From Nonomuraea sediminis (GTDB lineage: Bacteria; Actinomycetota; Actinomycetes; Streptosporangiales; Streptosporangiaceae), in assembly GCF_018531495.1 (NCBI RefSeq), contig NZ_JAHDTI010000014.1, forward strand, positions 1 through 64,000: a stretch of 64,000 bases of DNA. The letters are read 5' to 3'. The translations under genes and the position numbers were made by a program. The notes beneath the pieces are model-generated. The model ran no database searches and had not been told where the DNA came from. It saw only the letters and a list, made by a program, of their open reading frames with translations. How positions within the stretch are numbered: position 1 is the first letter of the stretch; every line of letters begins with the position of its first letter. Shown piece by piece: positions 45,901-53,014 of this stretch.

Positions 45901-46183
45901 CGGGTTCGCGGAGGCGGGTGACTCGGTCACCTTCCAGGTCAACGCGGACGCGACCGGGAGCCACCAGCTGAAGTTCCGCTACTCGACCACGGTGGCCGCC
46001 ACCCGGACGGTCTACGTGGACGGGGTCAGCGTGGGCACGCTGTCGCTGCCCGCCCTGGCGAACTGGGACACCTGGGGCACGGCCGCCCTGACCACGTCGC
46101 TGACGGCCGGACCGCACACCATCAAGATCGCCTACGACACCAGCGGCATCAACCTCGACAACCTGGTGGTGGCGCGGCCATGA
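42920..46183 (+). CDS. secreted GH31 glycosidase/transglycosylase with C-terminal CBM35-like module
   Basis: Exported enzyme of 1087 residues. The signal peptide ends near VSVPAYA|LDG (about 28). An N-terminal beta domain is followed by GH31 motifs FEGFGERYDRLDQRG, nucleophile GIDGFKTDGSEAV (about 568) and acid/base FWAGDQNSSF (about 633). The C-terminal module (about 967-1087; YEAEFGAASG onward, ending NLDNLVVARP) looks like CBM35. Secreted GH31 enzymes with CBM35 include 3-alpha-isomaltosyltransferase and 6-alpha-glucosyltransferase of cycloalternan synthesis, so transglycosylation is as likely as hydrolysis. GTG 42920 follows GAGGGAGC. Confidence 0.88.
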   Translation: MTRLRSGLIVVVMALLASLVSVPAYALDGVHHNPTGIDDLYSTEPTERAPRDPMAGDQVWINATTWPIESGQTVWVTWTKNGVNQTPIGAAWDHNSGNNSYWKLNLGSFSRGDQISYTVNADVNGGGQKNTGPFSFTVTSWSTVTNVTGYTNNGTSVDVTTGDSAGSFTPKIRFAFPALDRFRTQIAPSGQGLNISGVSGYSMTDSAGTLTISTGSLVLKIQKSPYRLSVYKGDGTTLITRQYDPAVFRNIGWASDGATTITKIEDHFMSPAGERFEGFGERYDRLDQRGTDVHNYVYNQYRDQGTTRRTYLSVPFFLNSAGYGVYIPSTRYAIFNLSTHLSDLAGFTVDTGGALSSTLDYHFFAGTPAKIVDDYTSVTGRPQLPPKWAFGVWMSANEWNTQTEVTNELNNVTTYKIPHTAMVLEQWSDEATFYVWHGATYTPTPGSGKLSYANLTFPAGGEWQDPKAMVTNAHSKGIKMILWQIPVFKENFDTNPPTAPQQHLNDKAYAEAQGYVAKNPTNGPYRIPTGQWFGDSMVPDFTSTAATNWWMSKRDYLVDDIGIDGFKTDGSEAVFGRGVQFADGRKGDEMHNAYPNSYTKAYNSYIKGKNPSGTIFSRAGTAGAQTTGIFWAGDQNSSFSAFQEAVRAEISAGQSGVPYTAWDLAGFTGTFPSAELYLRAAAQATFSPIMQYHSEKSNPTTSEARTPWNVQARTGDTSVIPTFRKFANVRMNLIPYLYTEAKASSTTGAPMVRAMSFAFPGDATAAAQDQQYLFGSQLLVAPVTTQGATTRNVYLPAGEWYDLWNGGRFAGPGTKTYNTALDTIPVYAKPGAIIPLNLNADYELGGEIGNSVDTYTNLVFRIYPLGSSSYSYFEDSANAGRTVSSSENWAGHQVTVTVPQLTTTSTLQVASTKPTSVTGATARATLADLKAAAEGWWWDPAQQLTHVKLAASASSRTVTLNGVDKAAYEAEFGAASGTSTNTNHPGYTGTGFVDGFAEAGDSVTFQVNADATGSHQLKFRYSTTVAATRTVYVDGVSVGTLSLPALANWDTWGTAALTTSLTAGPHTIKIAYDTSGINLDNLVVARP

Positions 46184-49008
46184 GACGAGTGCTGCTCCTG
46201 CTGAGCACCCTGCTGTTACCGCTGTTCGTCGCGCTGCCCGCGCAGGCTGCGGTGCAGCGGGTGCAGTTCACCTCCGGCTCGACCTACCTGATCGTGGAGT
46301 TCCTGGACGACGACCTCGTGCACTTCGAGCTGGCGAACGGGACCAGCCCGGGCACCGGCTCGCCGATCTTCACCACCCCGCAGGTGGCCAAGAAGGACTA
46401 CACGGGACCCACCAGCTTCACCCAGAACGGCAACACCATGACGACCGCCTCCATGAAGGTGGACGTCGCGCCCACGACCCTCTGCGTCACGGTGTCCGAC
46501 CCCACGCGGCAGCTCTACCAGGCCTGCCCGCGCAACCTCACCCAGGCGTGGAAGGGCCTGACGATCACCAAGGGGTCAATGCAGAACGCCTACGGGCTGG
46601 GCGAGCAGTTCTTCATGGGCGGCAGCGCCGACGGCGACTGGGTGGGCCGCGACCGCACGCCCGGCGGCAGCTACGGCAACGCCATGGCCTACGACACCGA
46701 CAACGGGCCCGTCGGCAACGCGCAGATCCCGGTGCTGTTCGCCGTCGGCGCGTCCAACCTCAACTACGGGCTCTTCCTCGACCAGGTCTACAAGCAGGAG
46801 TGGAACCTGACCGGCGACCCGTGGACCGTCGACACCTGGGGCGACCAGGTCCGCTGGTACACGATGACCGGGCCCGACCTGCCCGACCTGCGCAAGGACT
46901 ACCTGGAGCTGACGGGACGGCCGCCCGTGCCGCCCAAGAAGGCCTTCGGGCTGTGGATGTCGGAGTACGGCTACGACAACTGGGCCGAGATCGACAACCG
47001 GCTGTCGGCGCTGCGCACCGACAAGTTCCCCGTGGACGGGTTCGTGCTGGACCTCAACTGGTTCGGCGGGGTGACCGCCGGATCCGACAGCACCCGGATG
47101 GGCACGCTCGCCTGGGACACGGCGAACTTCCCCAGCCCCACGACGAAGATCTCCTCGCTCGCCTCGAACGACGGCGTCGGGCTGATGACCATCGAGGAGT
47201 CCTACATCGGGAAGAACAACCCCGAGCACGCCGACCTGGCCTCGCGCGGCTACCTGGTCAGGGCCGGCTGCTCGTCCTGCGCGCCCACCTACCTGACCAC
47301 GAACGACTGGTGGGGCCGCGGCGGCATGATCGACTGGACGCAGGACGCCGCGGGCGACTACTGGCACACGCTCAAGCGCCAGCCGCTCATCGACCAGGGC
47401 GTCCTGGGCCACTGGCTCGACCTGGGCGAGCCGGAGATGTACGACTCCACCGACTGGACCAGCGGGGTGCTGCCCGGCAAGCACGCCCACGCCGACTACC
47501 ACAACCTCTACAACCTCAAGTGGGCCGAGAGCATCGCCCGCGGCTACGCCTCCGGCACCAAGCGGCCCTTCATGCTGGCCCGCTCGGGCGCGGGCGGCAT
47601 GCAGCGGTACGGCGTGGCCATGTGGTCGGCCGACATCGGCTCCAAGCTGACCGCCCTGGCACAGCAGCAGAACGCCCAGCTGCACATGTCGATGTCGGGC
47701 ATCGACTACTACGGCTCGGACATCGGCGGATTCCGCCGCGAGATGCTCGACTCGGACCTGAACGAGCTGTACACGCAGTGGTTCGCCGACGGCTCCTGGT
47801 TCGAGGTGCCGGTCAGGCCGCACACCGAGAACCTGTGCAACTGCGCGCAGACCGCGCCCGACAAGATCGGCAACGTCGCCAGCAACCTGGCCAACCTGCG
47901 GCAGCGCTACGAGCTCGCCCCGTACTACTACTCGCTGGCACACCGGGCCTACCGGTACGGCGAGCCTGTCGTGCCGCCGCTGGTGTACTACTACCAGAAC
48001 GATCCCAACGTGCGGGAGATGGGCCACGAGAAGCTCGTGGGCCGCGATCTGCTGGTCGGCGTCGTCGCGGGCAAGAACGAGCGGTCGCGCAACATGTACC
48101 TGCCCGCGGGCACCTGGTACGACTACGCCACCGGAGAGAAGCTCACCAGCACCGGGCAGTGGTTCAACGACCGGCCGCTGTGGGTCAACGGCGTCTTCCG
48201 GCTTCCCGCCTTCGCCCGGACCGGCGCGATCATCCCCAAGATGTTCGTGGACGACAAGACCATGAACGTGACGGGCAAGCGCACCGACGCGAGCACCCGC
48301 GACGAGCTGATCGCCCGCGTCTACGCCGACCCGGCGGCCTCCGCTTTCACGCTGTACGAGGACGACGGGGCCAGCACCGGCTACCAGAGCGGCTCGGTCC
48401 GCACCACGCAGCTGTCACAGCAGCTCAGCGGCTCGACCGCGACCGTGACCGTGGCGGCCTCCAGCGGCACCTACCCGGGCGCGGGCACCTCCCGGCAGAA
48501 CGTGGTCGAGCTGGTCGCCGACACGCAGGCCTCGGCGGTCACGCTCAACGGGACGGCGCTCACGCAGTACCTCACCAAGGCGGCCTTCGACGCGGCCTCC
48601 AGCGGCTGGTACAACGCGGGCGGCAACCTGGTCGTGGCCAAGTCCGCGTCGCTGGCGGTGACGTCCGCCAAGACGTTCGCCTTCACACTCGGGCAGGCGC
48701 CGGTGTCCGTCACGTTCCGCTGCGACAACGGCACCACGGTCTCCGGGCAGTCGGTGTACGCGGTCGGCAGCATGCCGCAGCTCGGCAACTGGTCGGTGGC
48801 CAGCGCCGTCAAACTCTCCCCCACCTCGTATCCCACCTGGACCGGCACGATCACCAACCTCCCACCCAGCACCGCACTCGAGTGGAAGTGCATAAAACGC
48901 CAAGAAGCCAACTACCCCGACACGGCGGACCAGTGGCAACCCGGCCCCAACACCACCTTCACCACCCCCACCACCGGCCCCGCCGGCCCCACCACCGGCA
49001 CCTTCTAA
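46180..49008 (+). CDS. secreted GH31 enzyme with C-terminal CBM20 starch-binding module
   Basis: Exported enzyme of 942 residues. The signal peptide is MRRVLLLLSTLLLPLFVALP with cleavage near AQA|AV. In the GH31 domain the nucleophile is probably in HWLDLGEPEMYD (about 414) and the acid/base in GSDIGGFRRE (about 514), a DLGEPE subtype clearly different from the GFKTDG subtype of its two neighbours. The C-terminus (about 845-942, QSVYAVGSMPQLGNWSV) is a CBM20 starch-binding domain ending in a Thr/Pro tail. It overlaps the previous gene by 4 bp. It probably acts first on starch or maltodextrin, possibly as a 6-alpha-glucosyltransferase (inference). Confidence 0.88.
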   Translation: MRRVLLLLSTLLLPLFVALPAQAAVQRVQFTSGSTYLIVEFLDDDLVHFELANGTSPGTGSPIFTTPQVAKKDYTGPTSFTQNGNTMTTASMKVDVAPTTLCVTVSDPTRQLYQACPRNLTQAWKGLTITKGSMQNAYGLGEQFFMGGSADGDWVGRDRTPGGSYGNAMAYDTDNGPVGNAQIPVLFAVGASNLNYGLFLDQVYKQEWNLTGDPWTVDTWGDQVRWYTMTGPDLPDLRKDYLELTGRPPVPPKKAFGLWMSEYGYDNWAEIDNRLSALRTDKFPVDGFVLDLNWFGGVTAGSDSTRMGTLAWDTANFPSPTTKISSLASNDGVGLMTIEESYIGKNNPEHADLASRGYLVRAGCSSCAPTYLTTNDWWGRGGMIDWTQDAAGDYWHTLKRQPLIDQGVLGHWLDLGEPEMYDSTDWTSGVLPGKHAHADYHNLYNLKWAESIARGYASGTKRPFMLARSGAGGMQRYGVAMWSADIGSKLTALAQQQNAQLHMSMSGIDYYGSDIGGFRREMLDSDLNELYTQWFADGSWFEVPVRPHTENLCNCAQTAPDKIGNVASNLANLRQRYELAPYYYSLAHRAYRYGEPVVPPLVYYYQNDPNVREMGHEKLVGRDLLVGVVAGKNERSRNMYLPAGTWYDYATGEKLTSTGQWFNDRPLWVNGVFRLPAFARTGAIIPKMFVDDKTMNVTGKRTDASTRDELIARVYADPAASAFTLYEDDGASTGYQSGSVRTTQLSQQLSGSTATVTVAASSGTYPGAGTSRQNVVELVADTQASAVTLNGTALTQYLTKAAFDAASSGWYNAGGNLVVAKSASLAVTSAKTFAFTLGQAPVSVTFRCDNGTTVSGQSVYAVGSMPQLGNWSVASAVKLSPTSYPTWTGTITNLPPSTALEWKCIKRQEANYPDTADQWQPGPNTTFTTPTTGPAGPTTGTF

Positions 49009-49016
49009 CCCCCCCG

Positions 49017-49046
49017 CCCTCCCCTGCCCTCTGGGCAACGGGAGGG
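49017..49046 (+). terminator. terminator of the GH31/ABC operon
   Basis: Arms CCCTCCC (49017-49023) and GGGAGGG (49040-49046), with a further CCC/GGG pairing inside. It begins 9 bp after the last GH31 stop. Confidence 0.55.
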
Positions 49047-49070
49047 CTCCCGCGTCCTGCGACACCACCC

Positions 49071-49435
49071 TGTACGGCAAGCGCAGGAGATGCCCCAGCG
49101 CCGGTACGGCGAGGAGGCGAACGGCGGAGCCCGGCGCAAGGCGTACGGCGGCACATGGCGAGCACGCACGACGGCACGTAGCACGCACACCCCGCCGCAC
49201 CAGCACCCCCCAGCGCCGGTACGGCGAGGACACGTACGGCGGAGCCCGGCGCAAGGGGTGCGGCGGCGCAGGGCGGGCGCGTACGGCGGGACGGGGGGCG
49301 CAGGGCGGAGAAGGAGGTGAGGGGCGCGGGGGTGGAGATGGGGGCGAATGGCGGGAAAATGCGCGGGTGGGGACGTGTTGGGGCTGGTGATCGAGCGGGC
49401 GGTGCGGAGGGCCCGGCGATGTTAGCCTCGGAGAC
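49071..49435. repeat. intergenic region with a long imperfect direct repeat
   Basis: Two copies of a 66-bp unit, 49095-49160 and 49210-49275, are spaced 115 bp apart and differ at about 7 positions. Both start CCAGCGCCGGTACGGCGAGGA and contain ACGGCGGAGCCCGGCGCAAGG. A related segment occurs within the cytoplasmic GH31 gene. TGTACGGCAAGCGC at 49071-49084 belongs to the other 3'-end motif family. The frames across this region are repeat-driven and I do not call a gene. Confidence 0.75.
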
Positions 49436-51070
49436 GTGCTCGGTGCCGGAACCACCCTCAACGGCCGCTACACGCTCACCGACCGTCTGGGCGGCGGCGG
49501 CATGGGCGAGGTCTGGCGTGCTGAGGACAGGGTGCTGACCAGGACCGTCGCCGTCAAGGTGATGAACGCGTCGCTGACCGAGAACGCCACGTTCGCCCGG
49601 CGCTTCCAGAACGAGGCCCGCGCCATGGCCACCCTGAACCACCCGGGCGTCGTCGACGTCTACGACTACGGCGTGTGCGAGGTCGAGGGCCGCCGGGTCA
49701 CGTTCCTGGTGATGGCCTACGTCGAGGGCGAGTCGCTGCACGAGGTGCTGCGCTGGGGCCCGATGGCTCCGGAGGCGACGATGCGGCTGGTCGCCGCCGT
49801 GGCCGACGCGCTGTCCGCGGCGCACGCCCGCGGCATCGTGCACCGCGACGTCAAGCCGGGCAACCTGCTGATCAAGGCGGACGGCAGCCCGGTGCTCGTC
49901 GACTTCGGCATCGCGCACTCGGCGTCGGCCCAGCTCACGGCCACCGGCGCGATGCTGTGCTCGGCCGCGTACTGCGCGCCGGAGATGGCCACCGCCAGCG
50001 AGGTCACGCCCGCCGTCGACGTCTACGCGCTGGGTGTGGTGGCCTACGAGTGCCTCACGGGCCACCTGCCGTTCGAGGGCGACACCCCGGTGCAGATCAT
50101 CTACAAGCACCTGCACGCCCCGGTCCCGCCACTGCCCGACGCGATCCCCGCGGGCCCGTGCCACGTCGTGACGCGTGCCATGGAGAAGACCCCCGAGCGC
50201 CGCTGGTCCTCGGCCGCCCGCCTCGCCGAGGTCGCCCGCCACGCCGCCACCCACCCCGCCCAGCACCCCGCCGTCCTCACCTCGGGCCCGACAGGCCCGG
50301 TCCTTCCGACGGGTACGGCAGGCCCGATCCTCCCGACGGGTACGGCAGGCCCGGTCCTTCCGGCGGGTACGGCAGGCCAGGGCGGCGACGAGCGCCCGGA
50401 CAAGGGCCGCAGACCGCGCACCGGCCAGAACGACCCGTGGACGGGTCGCGGCTCCGACCAGGTCGAGGGCTGGACGACCGGCCCCAGCCAGGGCGCCCGA
50501 GGCGGCGTCGGCCCGTGGACGCGCGGGCCCGGCGAGGGCCAGGACGGCGCCTGGACGCCCACGACCACCGGGAACGCGGAAGGCGAAGGCCCGAGGGCGG
50601 ACGGCGTGCGGACCGTGGAGACCAGGGAGGGTCCGCGGTCGTCCACCGGGAAGCGGGCGCTGGTGGCGTCGCTGGCGATGGCGGCGGCCGTGGTCGTGAC
50701 CGCGGCGGTGACCGCCTCGTCCCTGTGGATGCGCCCGGCTCCCGCCGACCAGGAGCAGCGCGTCTACACCCCGGAGACCTCGGCCACGACGGCGCCGACG
50801 CAGGCCGTACCGCAGAACAGGAAGCACCCGGCCGCGCCGCCGCCCAAGGAGTCGCCCAAGGCGCGCCCGTCAGGGTCGCACTCGGCCAGCGCGACGCCGA
50901 CCGCGTCGGCAACGCCCACGGCCAAGCCGACGGTCACCCCGACGACCCACCCCACGACGCCGACGGCCGCGCCGTCGACCCCGGGGCCGGAGGAGCCGCC
51001 CAACAGCGAGCCGCCGGTGACCGACCCGCCGGACGACGTCCAGTGCGTCAGGGCGCCCTGCCACCCGTGA
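49436..51070 (+). CDS. membrane Ser/Thr protein kinase
   Basis: Hanks-type kinase of 544 residues. The kinase domain (about 11-270) has RLGGGGMGEVW, VAVKVM (catalytic Lys), IVHRDVKPGN and VDFGIA, followed by SAAYCAPE. A Gly/Pro/Thr linker includes three GPVLPTGTA-type repeats encoded by 27-bp DNA repeats (50294-50374). A membrane helix lies at about 407-430 (ALVASLAMAAAVVVTAAVTA), and the outside tail is Pro/Thr-rich with VQCVRAPCHP at the end. No PASTA domains are present. The start is GTG 49436. Confidence 0.9.
   Translation: MLGAGTTLNGRYTLTDRLGGGGMGEVWRAEDRVLTRTVAVKVMNASLTENATFARRFQNEARAMATLNHPGVVDVYDYGVCEVEGRRVTFLVMAYVEGESLHEVLRWGPMAPEATMRLVAAVADALSAAHARGIVHRDVKPGNLLIKADGSPVLVDFGIAHSASAQLTATGAMLCSAAYCAPEMATASEVTPAVDVYALGVVAYECLTGHLPFEGDTPVQIIYKHLHAPVPPLPDAIPAGPCHVVTRAMEKTPERRWSSAARLAEVARHAATHPAQHPAVLTSGPTGPVLPTGTAGPILPTGTAGPVLPAGTAGQGGDERPDKGRRPRTGQNDPWTGRGSDQVEGWTTGPSQGARGGVGPWTRGPGEGQDGAWTPTTTGNAEGEGPRADGVRTVETREGPRSSTGKRALVASLAMAAAVVVTAAVTASSLWMRPAPADQEQRVYTPETSATTAPTQAVPQNRKHPAAPPPKESPKARPSGSHSASATPTASATPTAKPTVTPTTHPTTPTAAPSTPGPEEPPNSEPPVTDPPDDVQCVRAPCHP
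50294..50374 (+). repeat. three 27-bp tandem repeats in the kinase linker
   Basis: Units at 50294-50320, 50321-50347 and 50348-50374 each end GGGTACGGCA and encode GPVLPTGTA or GPILPTGTA. They differ by only a few bases, which suggests recent slippage expansion in the cytoplasmic linker of the kinase. Confidence 0.85.
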
Positions 51071-51091
51071 GCTGCACACACCGGTCCGGCA

Positions 51092-51694
51092 TCACTTGGC
51101 CGCAGCGCTACTCGCGGTGTCCGGCTGGAGGGTGACCGACAGGGCGGGCGCGTGGACGGGGTCGTCGTCGGTGGAGGAGAAGCGCTTCCAGGCGAAGGGG
51201 TCGGCCTCGTCGGCGGCGCGCAGCATGATCGAGCCGGTCCTGTAGTTGTCCTTGGCCCAGTCGCGCACCAGCTCCGTCACGTCGGCCTCGACCCAGCCGT
51301 CGGCACACCTGTCGCCGAAGCCGGTCGTCTGGATGGAGGCAGCCCGCAGCTCGGTGGGCGGCGGCCCCGGCCAGCGGGTGGCCCGGGTGGCGGACGGCGC
51401 CGACCACACCTCCCAGGAACGCGGTCGGCACGACCAGGAGTGCTGGTTCCACAGCCGCAGCGTGGCCGTGGTCAGCGTGCGGTCCTCCAGCGCGGTGGTG
51501 TCGAAGGTCAGGAAGGACCTGGCGATCGAGGTGCCGTTGAAGCCCAGCTTCAACTCGGGCTGCCTGGACTGGTCGTCCTCGTACTGTTGCTGGACGAAAG
51601 TATCGAAGACGGGCTTGAGTTCGACGGGGCCATCCACGGGTGCCAGCAGCGACATTGCGGTCAGCATGGTCAGCATGCGCCGGAGCGTACGCAT
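51092..51694 (-). CDS. secreted DNRLRE domain-containing protein
   Basis: Exported protein of 200 residues with an N-terminal signal (MRTLRRMLTMLTAMSLLAPV). The body has the beta-rich pattern of the DNRLRE family: a DTFV start, SFLTFDTTALEDRTLTTATL, WNQHSWSC, ADVTELVRDWA and FSSTDDD. Such domains occur in extracellular carbohydrate-binding or surface proteins. ATG 51694 is used; longer frames upstream are not supported. It converges with the kinase gene and is divergent from the next hypothetical gene. Confidence 0.75.
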   Translation of the reverse strand: MRTLRRMLTMLTAMSLLAPVDGPVELKPVFDTFVQQQYEDDQSRQPELKLGFNGTSIARSFLTFDTTALEDRTLTTATLRLWNQHSWSCRPRSWEVWSAPSATRATRWPGPPPTELRAASIQTTGFGDRCADGWVEADVTELVRDWAKDNYRTGSIMLRAADEADPFAWKRFSSTDDDPVHAPALSVTLQPDTASSAAAK

Positions 51695-51745
51695 GCCGCA
51701 CCCTTGCGGTCGTCGGACTTTCCCGACCCATGAGAGAGTGATCAC

Positions 51746-52693
51746 GTGGATACGACTCGTGACCTGTTGATCGCGCTGGCCAGGCGTTACGCCTTCGCCG
51801 ACCTCGGCGCGCTGACTCACGACGAGGACGTGGCGGGCGTGTGCGAGTTCGGGCAGCGGCTGCTCTCGCTGGACGCCGAGGACTTCGCCGCGGAGGCGAG
51901 AGCCGTACCGGCCGATCTGCGCAGGCAGGCGCGGGCATGCCACATGCCGCAGACGCCGCGCGAGCAGCCGCGCGGGGCGCTGGAGTCGCTGCGTCCCGTG
52001 TACGGCCTGCTGCTCGAGGTCATCGCGGTCCGGTGGTTCAGGCGGGAGCTGAGCCCGTTGATCGCGGCCGTGCACATCGGCGGCGAGTACCTGCCGCTGC
52101 TGGCTTTCGAGACGCAGCTGGGCCACGCGGGCGACCCTGCGCGCTGGCCGGAGGGGCTGAGCGCGACGGGCAGCAGGTTCGGCGTGATCGGCGACAGGGA
52201 GTGCGACCACACCAAGTCCGAGCAGTCGGCCACGAACCGGACGCTGCGCGTCGCCCAGGAACCGCCGGAGGGCTGGCGCGCCTACCTCGACCGCCAGCAC
52301 AGCCAGGTGTCCGGCGCGGTGGCCGTCTGCGTGGCCACCTGCCGCAACCCGTGCACGGCGATGGACTGGATCGACCCCGAGCCGCGCGCCGACCTGGCCG
52401 TGCGCGCCCGCACCGCGCTGGCCTTCGCCGAGACCCCGCTGGTACGGCTGCGCCACGCCGCGCCGGTGGGCCACGGGTTCGGCGTGCCGTCGCACGAGGA
52501 GGTGCTGGACGCCTGGGAGCGCAGCCGCTCGGCGCTGGACAAGAACCCGATCGGGGCGGCGGCGCTGAAGGACGACGGCTTCCCGCTGCCGGGGCTGCCC
52601 GCGCTGTTCTCGGCCGTGGCCGCGGCGCCCATCGAGCCCGCCTCCCTGCTGCAGGGCGTGAGCGACCACGTGGTGCGGCTGCTCGAAAGGTGA
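51746..52693 (+). CDS. hypothetical protein of unknown family
   Basis: Cytoplasmic-looking protein of 315 residues; I do not recognise its family. It starts with GTG 51746 (VDTTRDLLIALARRYA). A central region contains GDRECDHTKSEQSATNR and VAVCVATCRNPCTAMDWID, a small group of cysteines that could bind metal or be redox-active. No membrane segment or signal peptide is visible. Codon use matches its neighbours. It stands between divergent and unrelated genes, so context gives no hint. Confidence 0.6.
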   Translation: MDTTRDLLIALARRYAFADLGALTHDEDVAGVCEFGQRLLSLDAEDFAAEARAVPADLRRQARACHMPQTPREQPRGALESLRPVYGLLLEVIAVRWFRRELSPLIAAVHIGGEYLPLLAFETQLGHAGDPARWPEGLSATGSRFGVIGDRECDHTKSEQSATNRTLRVAQEPPEGWRAYLDRQHSQVSGAVAVCVATCRNPCTAMDWIDPEPRADLAVRARTALAFAETPLVRLRHAAPVGHGFGVPSHEEVLDAWERSRSALDKNPIGAAALKDDGFPLPGLPALFSAVAAAPIEPASLLQGVSDHVVRLLER

Positions 52694-52958
52694 CCGAGCA
52701 CGTCATCTTCCTGCCATTGGCCTGATCGGCACTGGCGCGTACCCGCCGCCGTCCGAAGCATGGAGACTTCGGGGCCGCGGAACGATGGGCGGCGTGGGCA
52801 CACGGGGGTTCGCCTGCCGGACGTCGCCATCTCGCGCAGGGGCGGGGGGCTCCCTGCGCGCCGCGGCCCCGCACCCTGGAACCCTCCAGGCTGACGAAGC
52901 ATGACACCTCCCCTTAGAACTGGACATGTCAGAGTCCACACGATGACGGGAGGCGGTC
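52694..52958. other. intergenic region with several small palindromes
   Basis: No gene is supported. Hairpins include CCGAAG/CTTCGG around 52756-52775 and CTGGA/TCCAG around 52877-52890. The 8-bp palindrome GACATGTC at about 52923 could be a regulator site for the LuxR-type gene downstream. Confidence 0.35.
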
Positions 52959-52994
52959 ATGCTGAAGCCTGACCCAGGCGTGGGCTGGGGCTGA
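52959..52994 (+). CDS. possible 11-residue peptide gene
   Basis: ATG 52959 opens a frame for MLKPDPGVGWG, stopping at 52994. GGGAGG lies 6-7 bases upstream, a strong ribosome-binding site. The frame ends 20 bp before the ATG of the LuxR-type regulator, which has its own GGGAGGG. It could be a leader peptide affecting translation of the regulator, a secreted signal precursor, or chance. I know no homologue. Confidence 0.35.
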   Translation: MLKPDPGVGWG

Positions 52995-53014
52995 TCCGAC
53001 CCAGGGAGGGTTCG

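Noticed and set aside
42929..46117. Minus-strand frame of more than 1,000 codons over the first secreted GH31 gene
   Set aside because: The opposite strand has a signal peptide, GH31 catalytic motifs and a CBM35-like module. The antisense product is biased and motif-free, so it is a shadow frame.
49059..49320. Small coding frames across the 49.1-49.3 kb repeats
   Set aside because: The frames follow the direct repeats and change phase between copies; no ribosome-binding site or conserved peptide is visible.
50294..50374. CRISPR-like short repeats
   Set aside because: The 27-bp units are contiguous with no spacers and are read in frame within the kinase linker; no cas genes are present.
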